Source: CAIUGU01 sp965279735 | GTDB lineage: Bacteria; Pseudomonadota; Gammaproteobacteria; Steroidobacterales; Steroidobacteraceae | NCBI GenBank assembly: GCA_965279735.1 | Contig: OZ257260.1 | Coordinates: 434,001 to 498,000 of the forward strand | Reading direction: 5' to 3' | DNA length: 64,000 nt | Part shown: positions 1 to 8,286 of the stretch, in pieces | How the letters are laid out: every line of letters starts with the position of its first letter | Numbering within the stretch: the stretch's first letter is position 1 | Notes under the pieces: model-generated | Told to the model about the DNA's origin: nothing | The model's input: only the letters and a program-made list of their open reading frames with translations | Database searches by the model: none | Translations under genes and position numbers: made by a program

Positions 1-25
1 ACTTCACGGTTTCCGGGAGGTCGCG

Positions 26-472
26 ATGACCCTGCGCTATATCCTGCTGGTCGAGGACAATCCTGACGACGAGGAACTCACCCTGCTGAGTCTCCGCAAA
101 CACAATCTCGCGAACGACATCATCGTTACGCGCGATGGAGTGGAGGCGCTTGAGTATCTGTTCTGCGAAGGGCCTTACGCCGGGCGCGATATATCGGTCA
201 TGCCCACTGTCATCCTTCTTGACCTCAAGCTGCCGAAGCTCGACGGTCTTGGCGTGTTGAAGAGACTTCGTGCCGATGCCAGGACGCGGCATCTGCCGGT
301 CGTAGTGCTGACCTCGTCGAGCCAGGATGCGGACGTCATCGCGAGCTACGACCTCGGGGCCAACAGCTATGTGCGCAAACCTGTGGAATTCGGGGCGTTC
401 ATGGAAGCTGTCAGCAGCCTTGGGCTGTACTGGCTCGTGCTGAACCGGGCGCCGGTGGGGGGTGGGAGCTGA
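26..472 (+). CDS. Single-domain response regulator (Rcp1-like)
   Basis: A stand-alone CheY-like receiver of 148 residues with no output domain. The acidic pocket is at E10/D11, the likely phospho-acceptor is D66 in the LLDLKLP strand, the conserved Thr is T96 and the conserved Lys is K118 in a KP turn. The longer loop after the first helix (CEGPYAGRD) is typical of the Rcp1 group, which usually partners phytochrome-like or other hybrid histidine kinases. A GGGAGG ribosome-binding site lies just upstream of the ATG. Any cognate kinase would be outside the window. Its target is unknown. Confidence 0.9.
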   Translation: MTLRYILLVEDNPDDEELTLLSLRKHNLANDIIVTRDGVEALEYLFCEGPYAGRDISVMPTVILLDLKLPKLDGLGVLKRLRADARTRHLPVVVLTSSSQDADVIASYDLGANSYVRKPVEFGAFMEAVSSLGLYWLVLNRAPVGGGS

Positions 473-520
473 GCTGTCGAATTTCGCTGGATAGAGGCAG
501 GGTAAGTTGAAGCTTGCCCT

Positions 521-541
521 CTACTTCTTTCTTGTCCAATC
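521..541. repeat. Partial copy of the downstream hairpin arm
   Basis: This stretch matches 19 of 21 bases of the left arm and loop of the perfect hairpin at 596-631, but lacks the right arm. It looks like a degenerate or half copy of the same element. No function can be assigned. Confidence 0.5.
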
Positions 542-595
542 AATCCGGGTATGGATCGGCAGGAAGCCAAGACAGGGTTGGCTGCAGCCTGTTTT

Positions 596-631
596 CTACT
601 TCTTTCTTTGCCAATCCAAAGAAAGAAGTAG
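596..631. repeat. Perfect 15-bp inverted repeat (hairpin) downstream of tRNA-Val
   Basis: The arms CTACTTCTTTCTTTG (596-610) and CAAAGAAAGAAGTAG (617-631) are perfectly complementary, with a 6-base loop. The element lies just 3' of the minus-strand tRNA-Val and between it and the response-regulator gene. It could terminate or process tRNA-Val transcripts. It also resembles the short T/A-rich palindromic repeats dispersed in many gammaproteobacterial genomes. Confidence 0.65.
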
Positions 632-645
632 CAAGAAAGAAAGAT

Positions 646-720
646 TGGTGGGCGGTACTGGGATTGAACCAGTGACCCCTGCCGTGTGAAAGCAGTGCTC
701 TACCGCTGAGCTAACCGCCC
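646..720 (-). tRNA. tRNA-Val (anticodon CAC)
   Basis: Read on the minus strand, this forms a full cloverleaf. The acceptor arm GGGCGGT pairs with ACCGCCC. The D-arm is GCTCAGCGGTAGAGC. The anticodon stem CTGCT/GGCAG encloses loop TTCACAC, giving anticodon CAC. The T-arm contains GGTTCAATCCC. The 3' CCA is encoded at 648-646. Confidence 0.95.
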
Positions 721-851
721 GCCCTTGAGAGGCCGCGTAGTCTAAAGAAAAGCGGGGGAGCAAGGAAGCCGGTGTTGCGGGGGAGCGCGACCAGCCACCG
801 GTCGGGCAGCCTGCTAAGATTCGCCACCTTTTGAGCTGCCCCTCTTTCCCC

Positions 852-2249
852 ATGGCTATCCGTACCCGCTTTGCCCCCAGTCCTACCGGCATGCTCCATA
901 TCGGAGGCGTCCGGACGGCACTATTCTGCTGGCTCTACGCCAGGCGATTCGGCGGCACCTTCATCCTCAGGGTCGAGGATACCGATCGGGAGCGGTCGAC
1001 TGACGAGGCGATCAAGGTGATCCTCGAGGGGATGGAGTGGCTGGGGCTCGGATACGACGAAGGGCCTTTCTACCAGACCCGGCGGATGGATCGGTACCGC
1101 GAAGTGATCGGCCAGTTTCTGCGCGAAGACAAGGCTTATCACTGCTACTGCAGCAAGGATGAGCTCGAGGCAATGCGCAATCGCCAGATTGCCGCCAAGG
1201 AAAAGCCACGTTACGACGGAACCTGCCGTCATCGGACCGAACCCGTCCCCGGAGTGCCGCCGGTAGTGCGGTTCCGCAATCCGCTTGAAGGAACGGTGGT
1301 TGTGGATGACGTGGTGCACGGTCCCGTTTCGTTTGCCAATACGGAACTGGACGATCTGATCATTGCCCGTTCAGATGGAACCCCGACCTACAATTTCTGC
1401 GTGGTGGTCGACGACTGGGACATGGAGATCACGCACGTCATTCGCGGTGACGATCATCTCAACAACACGCCACGCCAGATCAACATGCTGACCGCCTTGG
1501 GCGGCAAACCTCCGGTTTATGCACATGTGGCCATGATTCTGGGGGCCGATGGAGCCAAGCTTTCCAAGCGTCATGGTGCGGTCAGCGTTCTGCAGTATCG
1601 CGAAGAGGGCTATCTGCCCGAGGCCTTGCTGAACTATCTGGTGCGACTTGGTTGGTCCCATGGCGACCAGGAGATGTTTTCGATTGACGAGATGGTGCGG
1701 TTGTTCGATATCGCGGACGTCAACAAATCCGCTTCAGCGTTCAACCCCGAGAAGCTGGGATGGGTCAATCAGCAGCACATGCTGAAATCCACTCCGGAGC
1801 ATCTGGCCAGGTATCTGCGCCCGCAGCTGGCTGCGCTCGGCGTGGTGGTGGACGATGAAACCCGGGTAGTGGCTGTTGCAAAGGCACAGCAGGAGCGGGC
1901 GAAAACGTTGAAAGAGATGGCCGAGGCTAGTCTTTTCTTTTTCCGGGACGTTACTCAGTACGAAGAAAAGGCTGCCGCAAAGCATCTGAATGCGGAAACC
2001 CTTCCAGTACTGAAAGCCTTGCAGCAGGAGCTCGAGGCAATTGCCAGCTGGCAAGCCTCCGCCTTGCATGAGGCTGTATCGCGTGTAGCGACTGCCCTGG
2101 GCGCGGGCCTTGGCAAAGTGGCGCAGCCCCTGCGTGTCGCCGTATCGGGGGGTACGGTATCGCCACCGATCGATGTGACGCTCGAGATTCTGGGTCGGGA
2201 GACGGTCCTGGAGCGGCTCGGGCGGGCGATCGTCCACGCGCAAGGCTGA
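852..2249 (+). CDS. gltX: Glutamyl-tRNA synthetase
   Basis: A cytoplasmic class I aminoacyl-tRNA synthetase that charges tRNA-Glu. The HIGH-type motif is visible near residues 9-18 (PSPTGMLHIG) and the KMSKS-type loop appears as KLSKR near residue 237. The length of 465 residues is normal for the bacterial enzyme. An in-frame TTG lies 21 bases upstream, but the ATG at 852 gives the usual MAIRTRFAPSPTG start, so it was chosen. The gene sits just upstream of tRNA-Ala and of tRNA-Glu, its own substrate. Confidence 0.97.
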   Translation: MAIRTRFAPSPTGMLHIGGVRTALFCWLYARRFGGTFILRVEDTDRERSTDEAIKVILEGMEWLGLGYDEGPFYQTRRMDRYREVIGQFLREDKAYHCYCSKDELEAMRNRQIAAKEKPRYDGTCRHRTEPVPGVPPVVRFRNPLEGTVVVDDVVHGPVSFANTELDDLIIARSDGTPTYNFCVVVDDWDMEITHVIRGDDHLNNTPRQINMLTALGGKPPVYAHVAMILGADGAKLSKRHGAVSVLQYREEGYLPEALLNYLVRLGWSHGDQEMFSIDEMVRLFDIADVNKSASAFNPEKLGWVNQQHMLKSTPEHLARYLRPQLAALGVVVDDETRVVAVAKAQQERAKTLKEMAEASLFFFRDVTQYEEKAAAKHLNAETLPVLKALQQELEAIASWQASALHEAVSRVATALGAGLGKVAQPLRVAVSGGTVSPPIDVTLEILGRETVLERLGRAIVHAQG

Positions 2250-2393
2250 GAGGGGGCTGAAAGGTGACCGGTAGCTGGCCCTGAAACAGCGTCGGCGTCA
2301 GGTTCCCTGTGGCCGGGCTGAAGTCCTTTTCCTCCTTCTGGCATAGAGACTTATCGCCTTGGGAGCAGGCCGCTTTCAGGACTCGTTCTTTCC

Positions 2394-2422
2394 TTGACAC
2401 CCCCCATGGCCTGCCTTTACAT
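2394..2422 (+). promoter_or_regulatory. Sigma-70 promoter of the tRNA-Ala-tRNA-Glu operon
   Basis: A perfect -35 TTGACA (2394-2399) is followed after 17 bases by a -10-like TTACAT (2417-2422). Transcription would then start about 10 bases before tRNA-Ala. The GC-rich stretch before the tRNA suits a stringently controlled stable-RNA promoter, but that control is inferred. Confidence 0.75.
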
Positions 2423-2438
2423 TGCGCGCCTCTCGCGT

Positions 2439-2514
<76 letters not shown>

Positions 2515-2552
2515 GCTTTGGTTTCAGCAAGTTGATCGATTTCGGCCTTTCA

Positions 2553-2628
2553 GTCCCCATCGTCTAGAGGCCTAGGACACAACCCTTTCACGGTTGCGAC
2601 CGGGGTTCGAATCCCCGTGGGGACGCCA
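2553..2628 (+). tRNA. tRNA-Glu (anticodon TTC)
   Basis: The acceptor arm is GTCCCCA/TGGGGAC. The anticodon stem CAACC/GGTTG holds loop CTTTCAC, giving anticodon TTC. The T-arm GGGGTTCGAATCCCC and an encoded CCA (2626-2628) complete it. It is the second gene of the tRNA operon. Confidence 0.96.
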
Positions 2629-2650
2629 TTCCAGGCAGGGAATGGCGCGC

Positions 2651-2669
2651 ATGCTCGCGCAGCGAGCAT
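2651..2669. repeat. 8-bp hairpin after the tRNA operon
   Basis: ATGCTCGC and GCGAGCAT form a perfect stem with a 3-base loop 22 bases after tRNA-Glu. There is no following T-run, so a Rho-independent terminator is not supported. It may be a processing or pausing structure. Confidence 0.4.
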
Positions 2670-2869
2670 GAGAACGGCACGTGTGTGCGGCTGTTCACAA
2701 TTCCACGAAGTTTTTTTTGTAGTGCTTCGAGCAGCTACTCGCCGCGCGTGTTGTGCCGTTGTCGCGGATCGCAAAAATACAGGTTATTTCCGCACCGACA
2801 GCTTGTCTTTGGGCGATGCGTCGCCCTGCAGAGACAATTGCAAACGACTTTCAGGCCGGTATAACTGAC

Positions 2870-2970
2870 CGCGTCGATCAAGGGCAAACCCGTCGTGAGG
2901 CGGGGACGCAAAGCCATCGGTCTGGCGCTGAATGCGAAGCATGAAGCAGCAGATAGCGAGGTTGCCGGCA
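2870..2970 (+). ncRNA. Cyclic-di-GMP-I riboswitch (GEMM-I)
   Basis: The conserved core AGGGCAAACC (2881-2890) and GGGACGCAAAGCC (2903-2914 region) flank a six-pair stem CCCGTC/GGCGGG capped by a GTGA (GNRA) tetraloop. The 3' half carries the conserved AGATAGCGAGGTTGCCG block (about 2951-2967). This order and spacing match the class I cyclic-di-GMP aptamer exemplified by Vibrio Vc2. It lies about 190 bases upstream of the lipoprotein gene at 3159 on the same strand, with no other gene between them. The outer P1 helix was not resolved by eye, so the ends are approximate. Confidence 0.87.
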
Positions 2971-2973
2971 CGA

Positions 2974-3002
2974 GCACTTGCATGAAGTGCTTCCGTCACT
3001 TC
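2974..3002 (+). promoter_or_regulatory. Mutually exclusive hairpins, possible riboswitch expression platform
   Basis: Directly after the aptamer, GCACTT (2974-2979) can pair with AAGTGC (2985-2990). Alternatively GAAGTG (2984-2989) can pair with CACTTC (2997-3002). The two stems share bases 2984-2990, so only one can form at a time. The second is followed by GTTTGCTC, a poor U-tract. This is suggestive of a switching element but not proof. Confidence 0.4.
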
Positions 3003-3158
3003 GTTTGCTCATCGTCCCCACTGACTCGTCGTTTTCCCAGCGACAAATGGTCGAATTGCTGTTTGCGCCTGCCTGTTAAGGCTGGATGGCGCAGCTGAAA
3101 TTCGGACTCCGGGGACGGGCCATTCCGTCCCACGAAAGGCGGGCGAGGAGCAGACGGC

Positions 3159-3842
3159 ATGATCAAGGGATCGACACCTTCAAACTGGTTGTACGCGGCA
3201 TGCTTGCTGATGTCTGTGGGGCTGGCTGGCTGTAACGACGACGACGCGGCTTCGCCATCGGCAGCGACCTCAGCAGCAACCGCAGCGGCGAGCATGACCG
3301 GCAACGCTGCCCCCACCATCAGCGGTACAGCCGCGACATCCGTGGTGGTCGGAAATTCCTATGCATTCGCTCCCACAGTTGCGGACGCCAACGGCGACAC
3401 CGTGACGTTCACGATCGAGAACAAACCAGCCTGGGCAGCATTCAGTACCGTAACCGGAAAGCTGACCGGAACGCCCACAGCGGCCGATGTAGGCAGCTTT
3501 CCCAACATTCTGATCAAAGGGTCAGACGGCAAGGCAACCGCGACATTGGCTGCATTCTCGATAACGGTTACCCAGATCGGAGTGGGAAGCGCCACTCTTT
3601 CCTGGTTGCCCCCTACTGAATACGTTGACGGAACGCCTCTCATCGATCTGGCGGGATACACCGTCTATTACGGCAATGATGCGAGTGCCCTGACCAAGAC
3701 CATCAAGATCGACAATGCCAGTGTGAATCGCTACCTGGTCGAAAATCTTTCGTCCGGTACCTGGTATTTCTCCCTCAAGGCATACACTACGACAGGGCTG
3801 GAAAGCTCGTTTTCGGCAATCGCGAGCAAGAAAATCAGCTAG
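3159..3842 (+). CDS. Secreted lipoprotein with putative Ig and fibronectin III domains
   Basis: A 227-residue exported lipoprotein. The N-terminal signal ends in lipobox LAGC with C25 as the likely lipidated residue, followed by an acidic Asp triplet and an Ala/Ser-rich linker. Residues of about 50-140 look like a putative-Ig (He_PIG type) domain with the NGDTVTFTI and GTPTAADVG signatures. Residues of about 145-227 look like a fibronectin type III domain. The Asp-rich +2 region would favour inner-membrane retention by the Lol rule seen in enterics, but this is uncertain here. Expression is probably set by the cyclic-di-GMP riboswitch upstream. A role in the matrix or cell surface is inferred. 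Confidence 0.8.
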   Translation: MIKGSTPSNWLYAACLLMSVGLAGCNDDDAASPSAATSAATAAASMTGNAAPTISGTAATSVVVGNSYAFAPTVADANGDTVTFTIENKPAWAAFSTVTGKLTGTPTAADVGSFPNILIKGSDGKATATLAAFSITVTQIGVGSATLSWLPPTEYVDGTPLIDLAGYTVYYGNDASALTKTIKIDNASVNRYLVENLSSGTWYFSLKAYTTTGLESSFSAIASKKIS

Positions 3843-4024
3843 CACCACGCACCGGGCACCAGGCACCAGCCTGCGGCCCATCTGTTTCTTGCCGCCGAGG
3901 CTTTCGCACAGCCTCGGCACTGCGCCCCAATACTGATTCGCGGCCTGCGACTTCCATGCTTTACCCGGCTGGAGGCATTGATTAGGCTCACGACTGTCCA
4001 ATCGCGGTCTGCTACGGGTAATAC

Positions 4025-5410
4025 ATGCGTCTCACCATTTTCGGGTCCGGGTATGTTGGTCTGGTCACCGGTGCTTGTTTCGCCGAGGCAGGAAACAACG
4101 TTCTCTGCGTAGATGTCGACGAGCGCAAGGTGGAAATGCTCAAGCAGGGCGAATCCCCCATATTCGAGCCCGGCCTTTCCGACCTGCTGAAAAAGAACCT
4201 GGCTGCCGGACGGCTGCAATTCACGACTGATGCGAAGGAAGGCGTCAACCACGGTCTGTTCCAGTTCATCGCGGTAGGGACGCCACCCGACGAAGACGGT
4301 TCGGCCGACCTGAAATATGTCCTGGCGGTTGCCGAATCGATCGGCCAGCACATGACCGACTACCGCATCGTCGTCACCAAGTCGACGGTGCCGGTGGGCA
4401 CGGCGGACAAAGTCAGGGCGCGGATTTCCGAGACCCTTGCAGCGCGGCCCTCGGCAGTCGAGTTTGACGTTGTTTCCAACCCCGAGTTTCTGAAGGAAGG
4501 CGCGGCCATCGGCGACTTCATGAAGCCGGATCGCATCGTCGTCGGTACGGACAATCCACGGACCGGCGAACTCCTCAAAGCGCTTTACGATCCGTTCACC
4601 CGGAATCATGACCGCATGATCCTGATGGATGTGCGCTCCGCCGAACTGACCAAGTACGCGGCGAACGCAATGCTCGCAACGAAGATCAGTTTCATGAACG
4701 AGCTGGCCAATCTCGCCGAACGCATGGGCGCAGACATCGAGAAGGTCCGGCGGGGTATCGGTTCGGATCCGCGCATCGGTTACCACTTCATCTACCCGGG
4801 TTGCGGCTATGGGGGCTCCTGCTTTCCCAAGGACGTGCAGGCGCTTGCTCATAGCGGGCGGGATTACGAATTCAATGCCGATGTCCTGCAGGCGGTGGAG
4901 CGCGTCAACAATCGCCAGAAGCAGGTGCTGTTCGAGAAGCTCCGGCATCATTTCGAAAATGATCTACGGGGCAAGACGATTGCGGTGTGGGGCCTGGCTT
5001 TCAAGCCGAACACGGACGACATGCGGGCCGCTCCCAGCCGGACACTCATGGAAGCTCTTTGGGAAGCGGGTGCAAAGGTACAGGCCTACGATCCCGTAGC
5101 CATGCCGGAGACACAGCGAATCTATGGCGATCGCCCCGACCTCAAGCTGGTCGATAGCGCTACCGACGCCCTGCACGGTGCCGACGCTCTCGCGATCGTC
5201 ACGGAGTGGCAGGAATTCCGCAGCCCGGATTTCGACATGATCAAGGAAGCGCTGAGCGTCCCGGTGATTGTCGACGGTCGCAATCTCTACGATCCGGAAT
5301 TCGTCAAGCGCTACGGTTTCAGTTACTACGGGGTGGGTCGTGGCGATTCCATTTACCGGCCGGAACCCGAGACGCCGCAGTGGAGGCGGCGTCGTGAGGA
5401 CCGCATCTGA
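4025..5410 (+). CDS. ugd: UDP-glucose 6-dehydrogenase
   Basis: Oxidises UDP-glucose to UDP-glucuronic acid with NAD in the cytoplasm, supplying an acidic sugar donor for polysaccharide. The N-terminal Rossmann motif is FGSGYVGLVTG (about 5-15). The catalytic Cys is C266 in the GCGYGGSCFPKD motif. A C-terminal UDP-binding domain follows. The length of 461 residues suits the TuaD/Ugd family. It lies 13 kb before the main exopolysaccharide locus on the same strand. A glucuronosyltransferase-like pair at 26.3-27.2 kb is a possible consumer of its product. A UDP-N-acetylhexosamine dehydrogenase (WbpA-like) role cannot be fully excluded. Confidence 0.93.
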   Translation: MRLTIFGSGYVGLVTGACFAEAGNNVLCVDVDERKVEMLKQGESPIFEPGLSDLLKKNLAAGRLQFTTDAKEGVNHGLFQFIAVGTPPDEDGSADLKYVLAVAESIGQHMTDYRIVVTKSTVPVGTADKVRARISETLAARPSAVEFDVVSNPEFLKEGAAIGDFMKPDRIVVGTDNPRTGELLKALYDPFTRNHDRMILMDVRSAELTKYAANAMLATKISFMNELANLAERMGADIEKVRRGIGSDPRIGYHFIYPGCGYGGSCFPKDVQALAHSGRDYEFNADVLQAVERVNNRQKQVLFEKLRHHFENDLRGKTIAVWGLAFKPNTDDMRAAPSRTLMEALWEAGAKVQAYDPVAMPETQRIYGDRPDLKLVDSATDALHGADALAIVTEWQEFRSPDFDMIKEALSVPVIVDGRNLYDPEFVKRYGFSYYGVGRGDSIYRPEPETPQWRRRREDRI

Positions 5411-5479
5411 AAATCGGTGCCGTGATCGCCCTGTGACGTCAGCGCAGGGCGCGCCAAAGGGCGAAGTCGGGACAACTGC

Positions 5480-7384
5480 CTAGCCCACCAGGATGCCCCG
5501 CTTCTCCAGCTCGGTCAGTATCAAATCAGCGGCCTGTTCGGACGAAAGTGACACCGTCTGCAGGTGAATCTCAGGTTGCTCCGGACGCTCGTAGGGCGAA
5601 TCTATACCAGTGAAGTGCTTGATTTCCCCTCGTCTTGCCTTCTTGTACAGCCCCTTCGGATCGCGCTCCTCGGCTAGCTCCATGGGCGTATCGACGAACA
5701 CTTCGAGGAAGTCTCCTGACTGGAAAAGCTCTCGTGCCAGCCGTCGCTCGGAGCGGAATGGAGAGATGAATGACACGAGCACGATCAGCCCCGCATCCAC
5801 CATCAGTCGGGAGACTTCTGCCACGCGGCGGATGTTTTCGACCCGGTCGACATCCGTGAAGCCCAGGTCCTTGTTCAAGCCGTGGCGGACATTGTCACCG
5901 TCCAGCAGGTAGGTGTGCTTGCCGTGCGCAAGCAGCCGCTTCTCGACGAGGTTTGCAATCGTCGATTTGCCTGCCCCTGAAAGCCCTGTAAACCACAATG
6001 CGCACGCCTTCTGCCCTTTCTGGCTGGAGCGGGCCTGTTTGTTGACGTCCAGGGCCTGCCAGTGAATGTTCTCCGATCTGCGCAAGGCGAAATTCAGCAT
6101 GCCGGCACACACCGTGTCGTTCGTCATCTTGTCGATGAGGATAAAGCCGCCGGTGTCCCGATTCTCGGCGTAAGCATCGAAAGCTATCGCCTGGTCGATG
6201 CTGATGTTGCAAACGCCAATCTCGTTCAGCTCGAGCTGCTTCGCCGCGAGATGCTCAAGTGTATTGACGTTGATCTTGTACTTCGGCGCCGTGATCGTCG
6301 CGGTCACAGTCCGCGTCCCGATCTTCAGGAGATAAGGGCGGCCCGGCAGCATCGGATCTTCATGCATCCAGACCAGCGTCGCCTGAAACTGGTCAGCAAC
6401 CCCGGCCATTGACTCCGGGGTGACCAGTACGTCGCCGCGGCTGATGTCGATTTCGTCCTGCAGGGTGATGGTGATCGACTGGCCCGCTCCGGCGCTTGCT
6501 GCATCGATATCGCCGACCAGCAGTTTCGCAACCTTGCTTTCCTTGCCGGATGGCAGCGCACGCAATACATCTCCTTTCCGGATGGTTCCGCTCGCAATCA
6601 TTCCCGAGAATCCGCGGAAGTCCTGGTTCGGCCTGTTGACCCACTGGACGGGCATGCGGAACGGGCGATCTCGCAGGTCGCCGTCCAGCTGGACGGATTC
6701 GAGATGGCCGATCAGCGTAGGGCCCCGATACCATGATGTGTCCTGGCTCGGCTCCGTAATGTTGTCGCCCTTGAGGGCCGACATCGGAATCGCCACTATG
6801 TTGCCGATACCTATCTGACGGGCGAAGGCGGAGTATTCATCGAGGATCCTGTCGAATACCTCTTTCGAATAGTCCATGAGGTCCATCTTGTTGATGGCCA
6901 GTACGACATGGCGGATTCCGAGCAGCGAAACCAGGTAGCTGTGCCTGCGTGTCTGCGTCAAAACACCCTTGCGCGCGTCGATGAGAATGATGGCGAGGTC
7001 TGCCGTGGACGCACCGGTCACCATGTTGCGGGTGTACTGCTCGTGCCCGGGTGTGTCAGCCACGATGAATTTCCGGCGGTCGGTGGAAAAGAATCGGTAG
7101 GCGACATCGATGGTGATGCCCTGCTCGCGTTCCGCAGCCAGACCATCCACCAGCAACGCGAAGTCCAGGTTGTCTCCCTGGGTCCCCACTTTCTTTGAAT
7201 CAGCCTCGAGCGCGGCCAGCTGGTCCTCGAAGATCATCTTTGATTCGTACAGCAACCTGCCGATCAGCGTGCTCTTGCCGTCATCCACGCTGCCGCAGGT
7301 GATGAACCGCAGCAGGCTCTTGTGTTCGTGCGCCTTGAGATACGCCTCGATATCCTCGGCAATCAGGTCGGATTTGTGCGCCAT
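5480..7384 (-). CDS. cysNC: Bifunctional sulfate adenylyltransferase subunit 1 / adenylylsulfate kinase
   Basis: A fusion of the GTPase subunit of ATP sulfurylase (CysN, about residues 1-440) and APS kinase (CysC, about 450-634). CysN shows the GTP-binding motifs GSVDDGKST, DTPGHEQY and NKMD. CysC shows the P-loop GLSGAGKST and the following DGDNVRHGLN stretch. With CysD it makes APS from sulfate and ATP, then PAPS. The start overlaps the cysD stop by one base (TGATG), which implies translational coupling. The product serves cysteine synthesis or sulfation; no sulfotransferase is present in the window. Confidence 0.96.
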   Translation of the reverse strand: MAHKSDLIAEDIEAYLKAHEHKSLLRFITCGSVDDGKSTLIGRLLYESKMIFEDQLAALEADSKKVGTQGDNLDFALLVDGLAAEREQGITIDVAYRFFSTDRRKFIVADTPGHEQYTRNMVTGASTADLAIILIDARKGVLTQTRRHSYLVSLLGIRHVVLAINKMDLMDYSKEVFDRILDEYSAFARQIGIGNIVAIPMSALKGDNITEPSQDTSWYRGPTLIGHLESVQLDGDLRDRPFRMPVQWVNRPNQDFRGFSGMIASGTIRKGDVLRALPSGKESKVAKLLVGDIDAASAGAGQSITITLQDEIDISRGDVLVTPESMAGVADQFQATLVWMHEDPMLPGRPYLLKIGTRTVTATITAPKYKINVNTLEHLAAKQLELNEIGVCNISIDQAIAFDAYAENRDTGGFILIDKMTNDTVCAGMLNFALRRSENIHWQALDVNKQARSSQKGQKACALWFTGLSGAGKSTIANLVEKRLLAHGKHTYLLDGDNVRHGLNKDLGFTDVDRVENIRRVAEVSRLMVDAGLIVLVSFISPFRSERRLARELFQSGDFLEVFVDTPMELAEERDPKGLYKKARRGEIKHFTGIDSPYERPEQPEIHLQTVSLSSEQAADLILTELEKRGILVG

Positions 7385-8286
7385 CAGAAATAGCCTTCCT
7401 GCTTCTTCTTTTCCATCGAGGCGGACGAATCGTGATCGATGACCCTTCCCTGGCGTTCAGAGCTGGTCGTAAGGAGCATTTCCTGGATGATCGCAGGCAA
7501 CGTATCAGCCTCGCTTTCAATCGCTCCTGTGAGCGGGTAGCACCCCAGGGTGCGGAAGCGCACCTTCTTCATCATGGGATTTTCTCCCTCCCGCAGGGGC
7601 ATCCGCTCATCATCGACCATGATCAAGGTCCCGTCTCTCTCGACAACAGGCCGTTCGGCAGCCAGGTACAAAGGAACGATCGGGATCTTGTTCAGATAGA
7701 TGTACTGCCAGATGTCGAGCTCAGTCCAGTTCGACAGCGGAAACACGCGTAGGCTTTCGCCCTTGTGCTTGCGGGCGTTGTAGAGATGCCAGAGTTCCGG
7801 GCGCTGGCGCTTCGGGTCCCAGCGGTGCTGCGCGGTGCGAAACGAGAATACCCGCTCCTTGGCGCGCGATTTTTCCTCGTCACGCCTGGCACCCCCAAAT
7901 GCCGCATCGAAACCATGCTTGTCCAGTGCCTGTTTGAGACCCTGGGTTTTCATCACGTCGGTGTGGATCGCCGAACCATGGGTAAACGGGTTGATGCCTT
8001 TGTCGACACCTTCCTGATTGATATGCACCAGCAGGTCGAGGCCAAGATCCTTGGTCAGCTTGTCGCGGAACGCGATCATTTCCCGGAATTTCCACGTGGT
8101 ATCCACGTGGAGGAGAGGGAAGGGCGGTCTGGCGGGATAGAACGCCTTCATCGCCAGGTGCAGCATGACCGAGCTGTCCTTGCCGATTGAATAGAGCATC
8201 ACCGGGTTTTCGCACTCGGCGACCACTTCCCTGAGGATATGGATGCTTTCTGCTTCGAGGCGCTGGAGGTGGGTCAGTTCTGCCAT
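7384..8286 (-). CDS. cysD: Sulfate adenylyltransferase subunit 2
   Basis: The catalytic subunit of ATP sulfurylase, in the PAPS-reductase/adenine-nucleotide alpha-hydrolase fold. The pyrophosphate-binding loop appears as YSIGKDSSVMLHLA near residue 30. The length of 300 residues matches E. coli CysD (about 302). A longer frame starts at 8379, but the ATG at 8286 (MAELTHLQRLEAESIHI) gives the usual family N-terminus. It is first in a two-gene operon with cysNC. Confidence 0.95.
   Translation of the reverse strand: MAELTHLQRLEAESIHILREVVAECENPVMLYSIGKDSSVMLHLAMKAFYPARPPFPLLHVDTTWKFREMIAFRDKLTKDLGLDLLVHINQEGVDKGINPFTHGSAIHTDVMKTQGLKQALDKHGFDAAFGGARRDEEKSRAKERVFSFRTAQHRWDPKRQRPELWHLYNARKHKGESLRVFPLSNWTELDIWQYIYLNKIPIVPLYLAAERPVVERDGTLIMVDDERMPLREGENPMMKKVRFRTLGCYPLTGAIESEADTLPAIIQEMLLTTSSERQGRVIDHDSSASMEKKKQEGYF

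Larger units (their letters stand above)
2629..3158 (+). other. 530-base non-coding leader region
   Basis: No credible protein gene lies here. The stretch holds the hairpin after tRNA-Glu, a T-run near 2710, the cyclic-di-GMP-I aptamer and its candidate switching hairpins. A GAGGAG ribosome-binding site (about 3147-3152) lies at the right distance from the ATG at 3159. Open frames here overlap the conserved aptamer core and are treated as spurious. Confidence 0.6.

Noticed and set aside
2895..3098. Open frame of 67 codons on the plus strand
   Set aside because: It runs through the conserved riboswitch core and has no recognisable product or ribosome-binding site.
3842..3871. GCACC-rich short tandem stretch after the lipoprotein gene, considered as a CRISPR-like or iteron array
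   Set aside because: Units are only about 7 bases, irregular and too few; no spacers are present.
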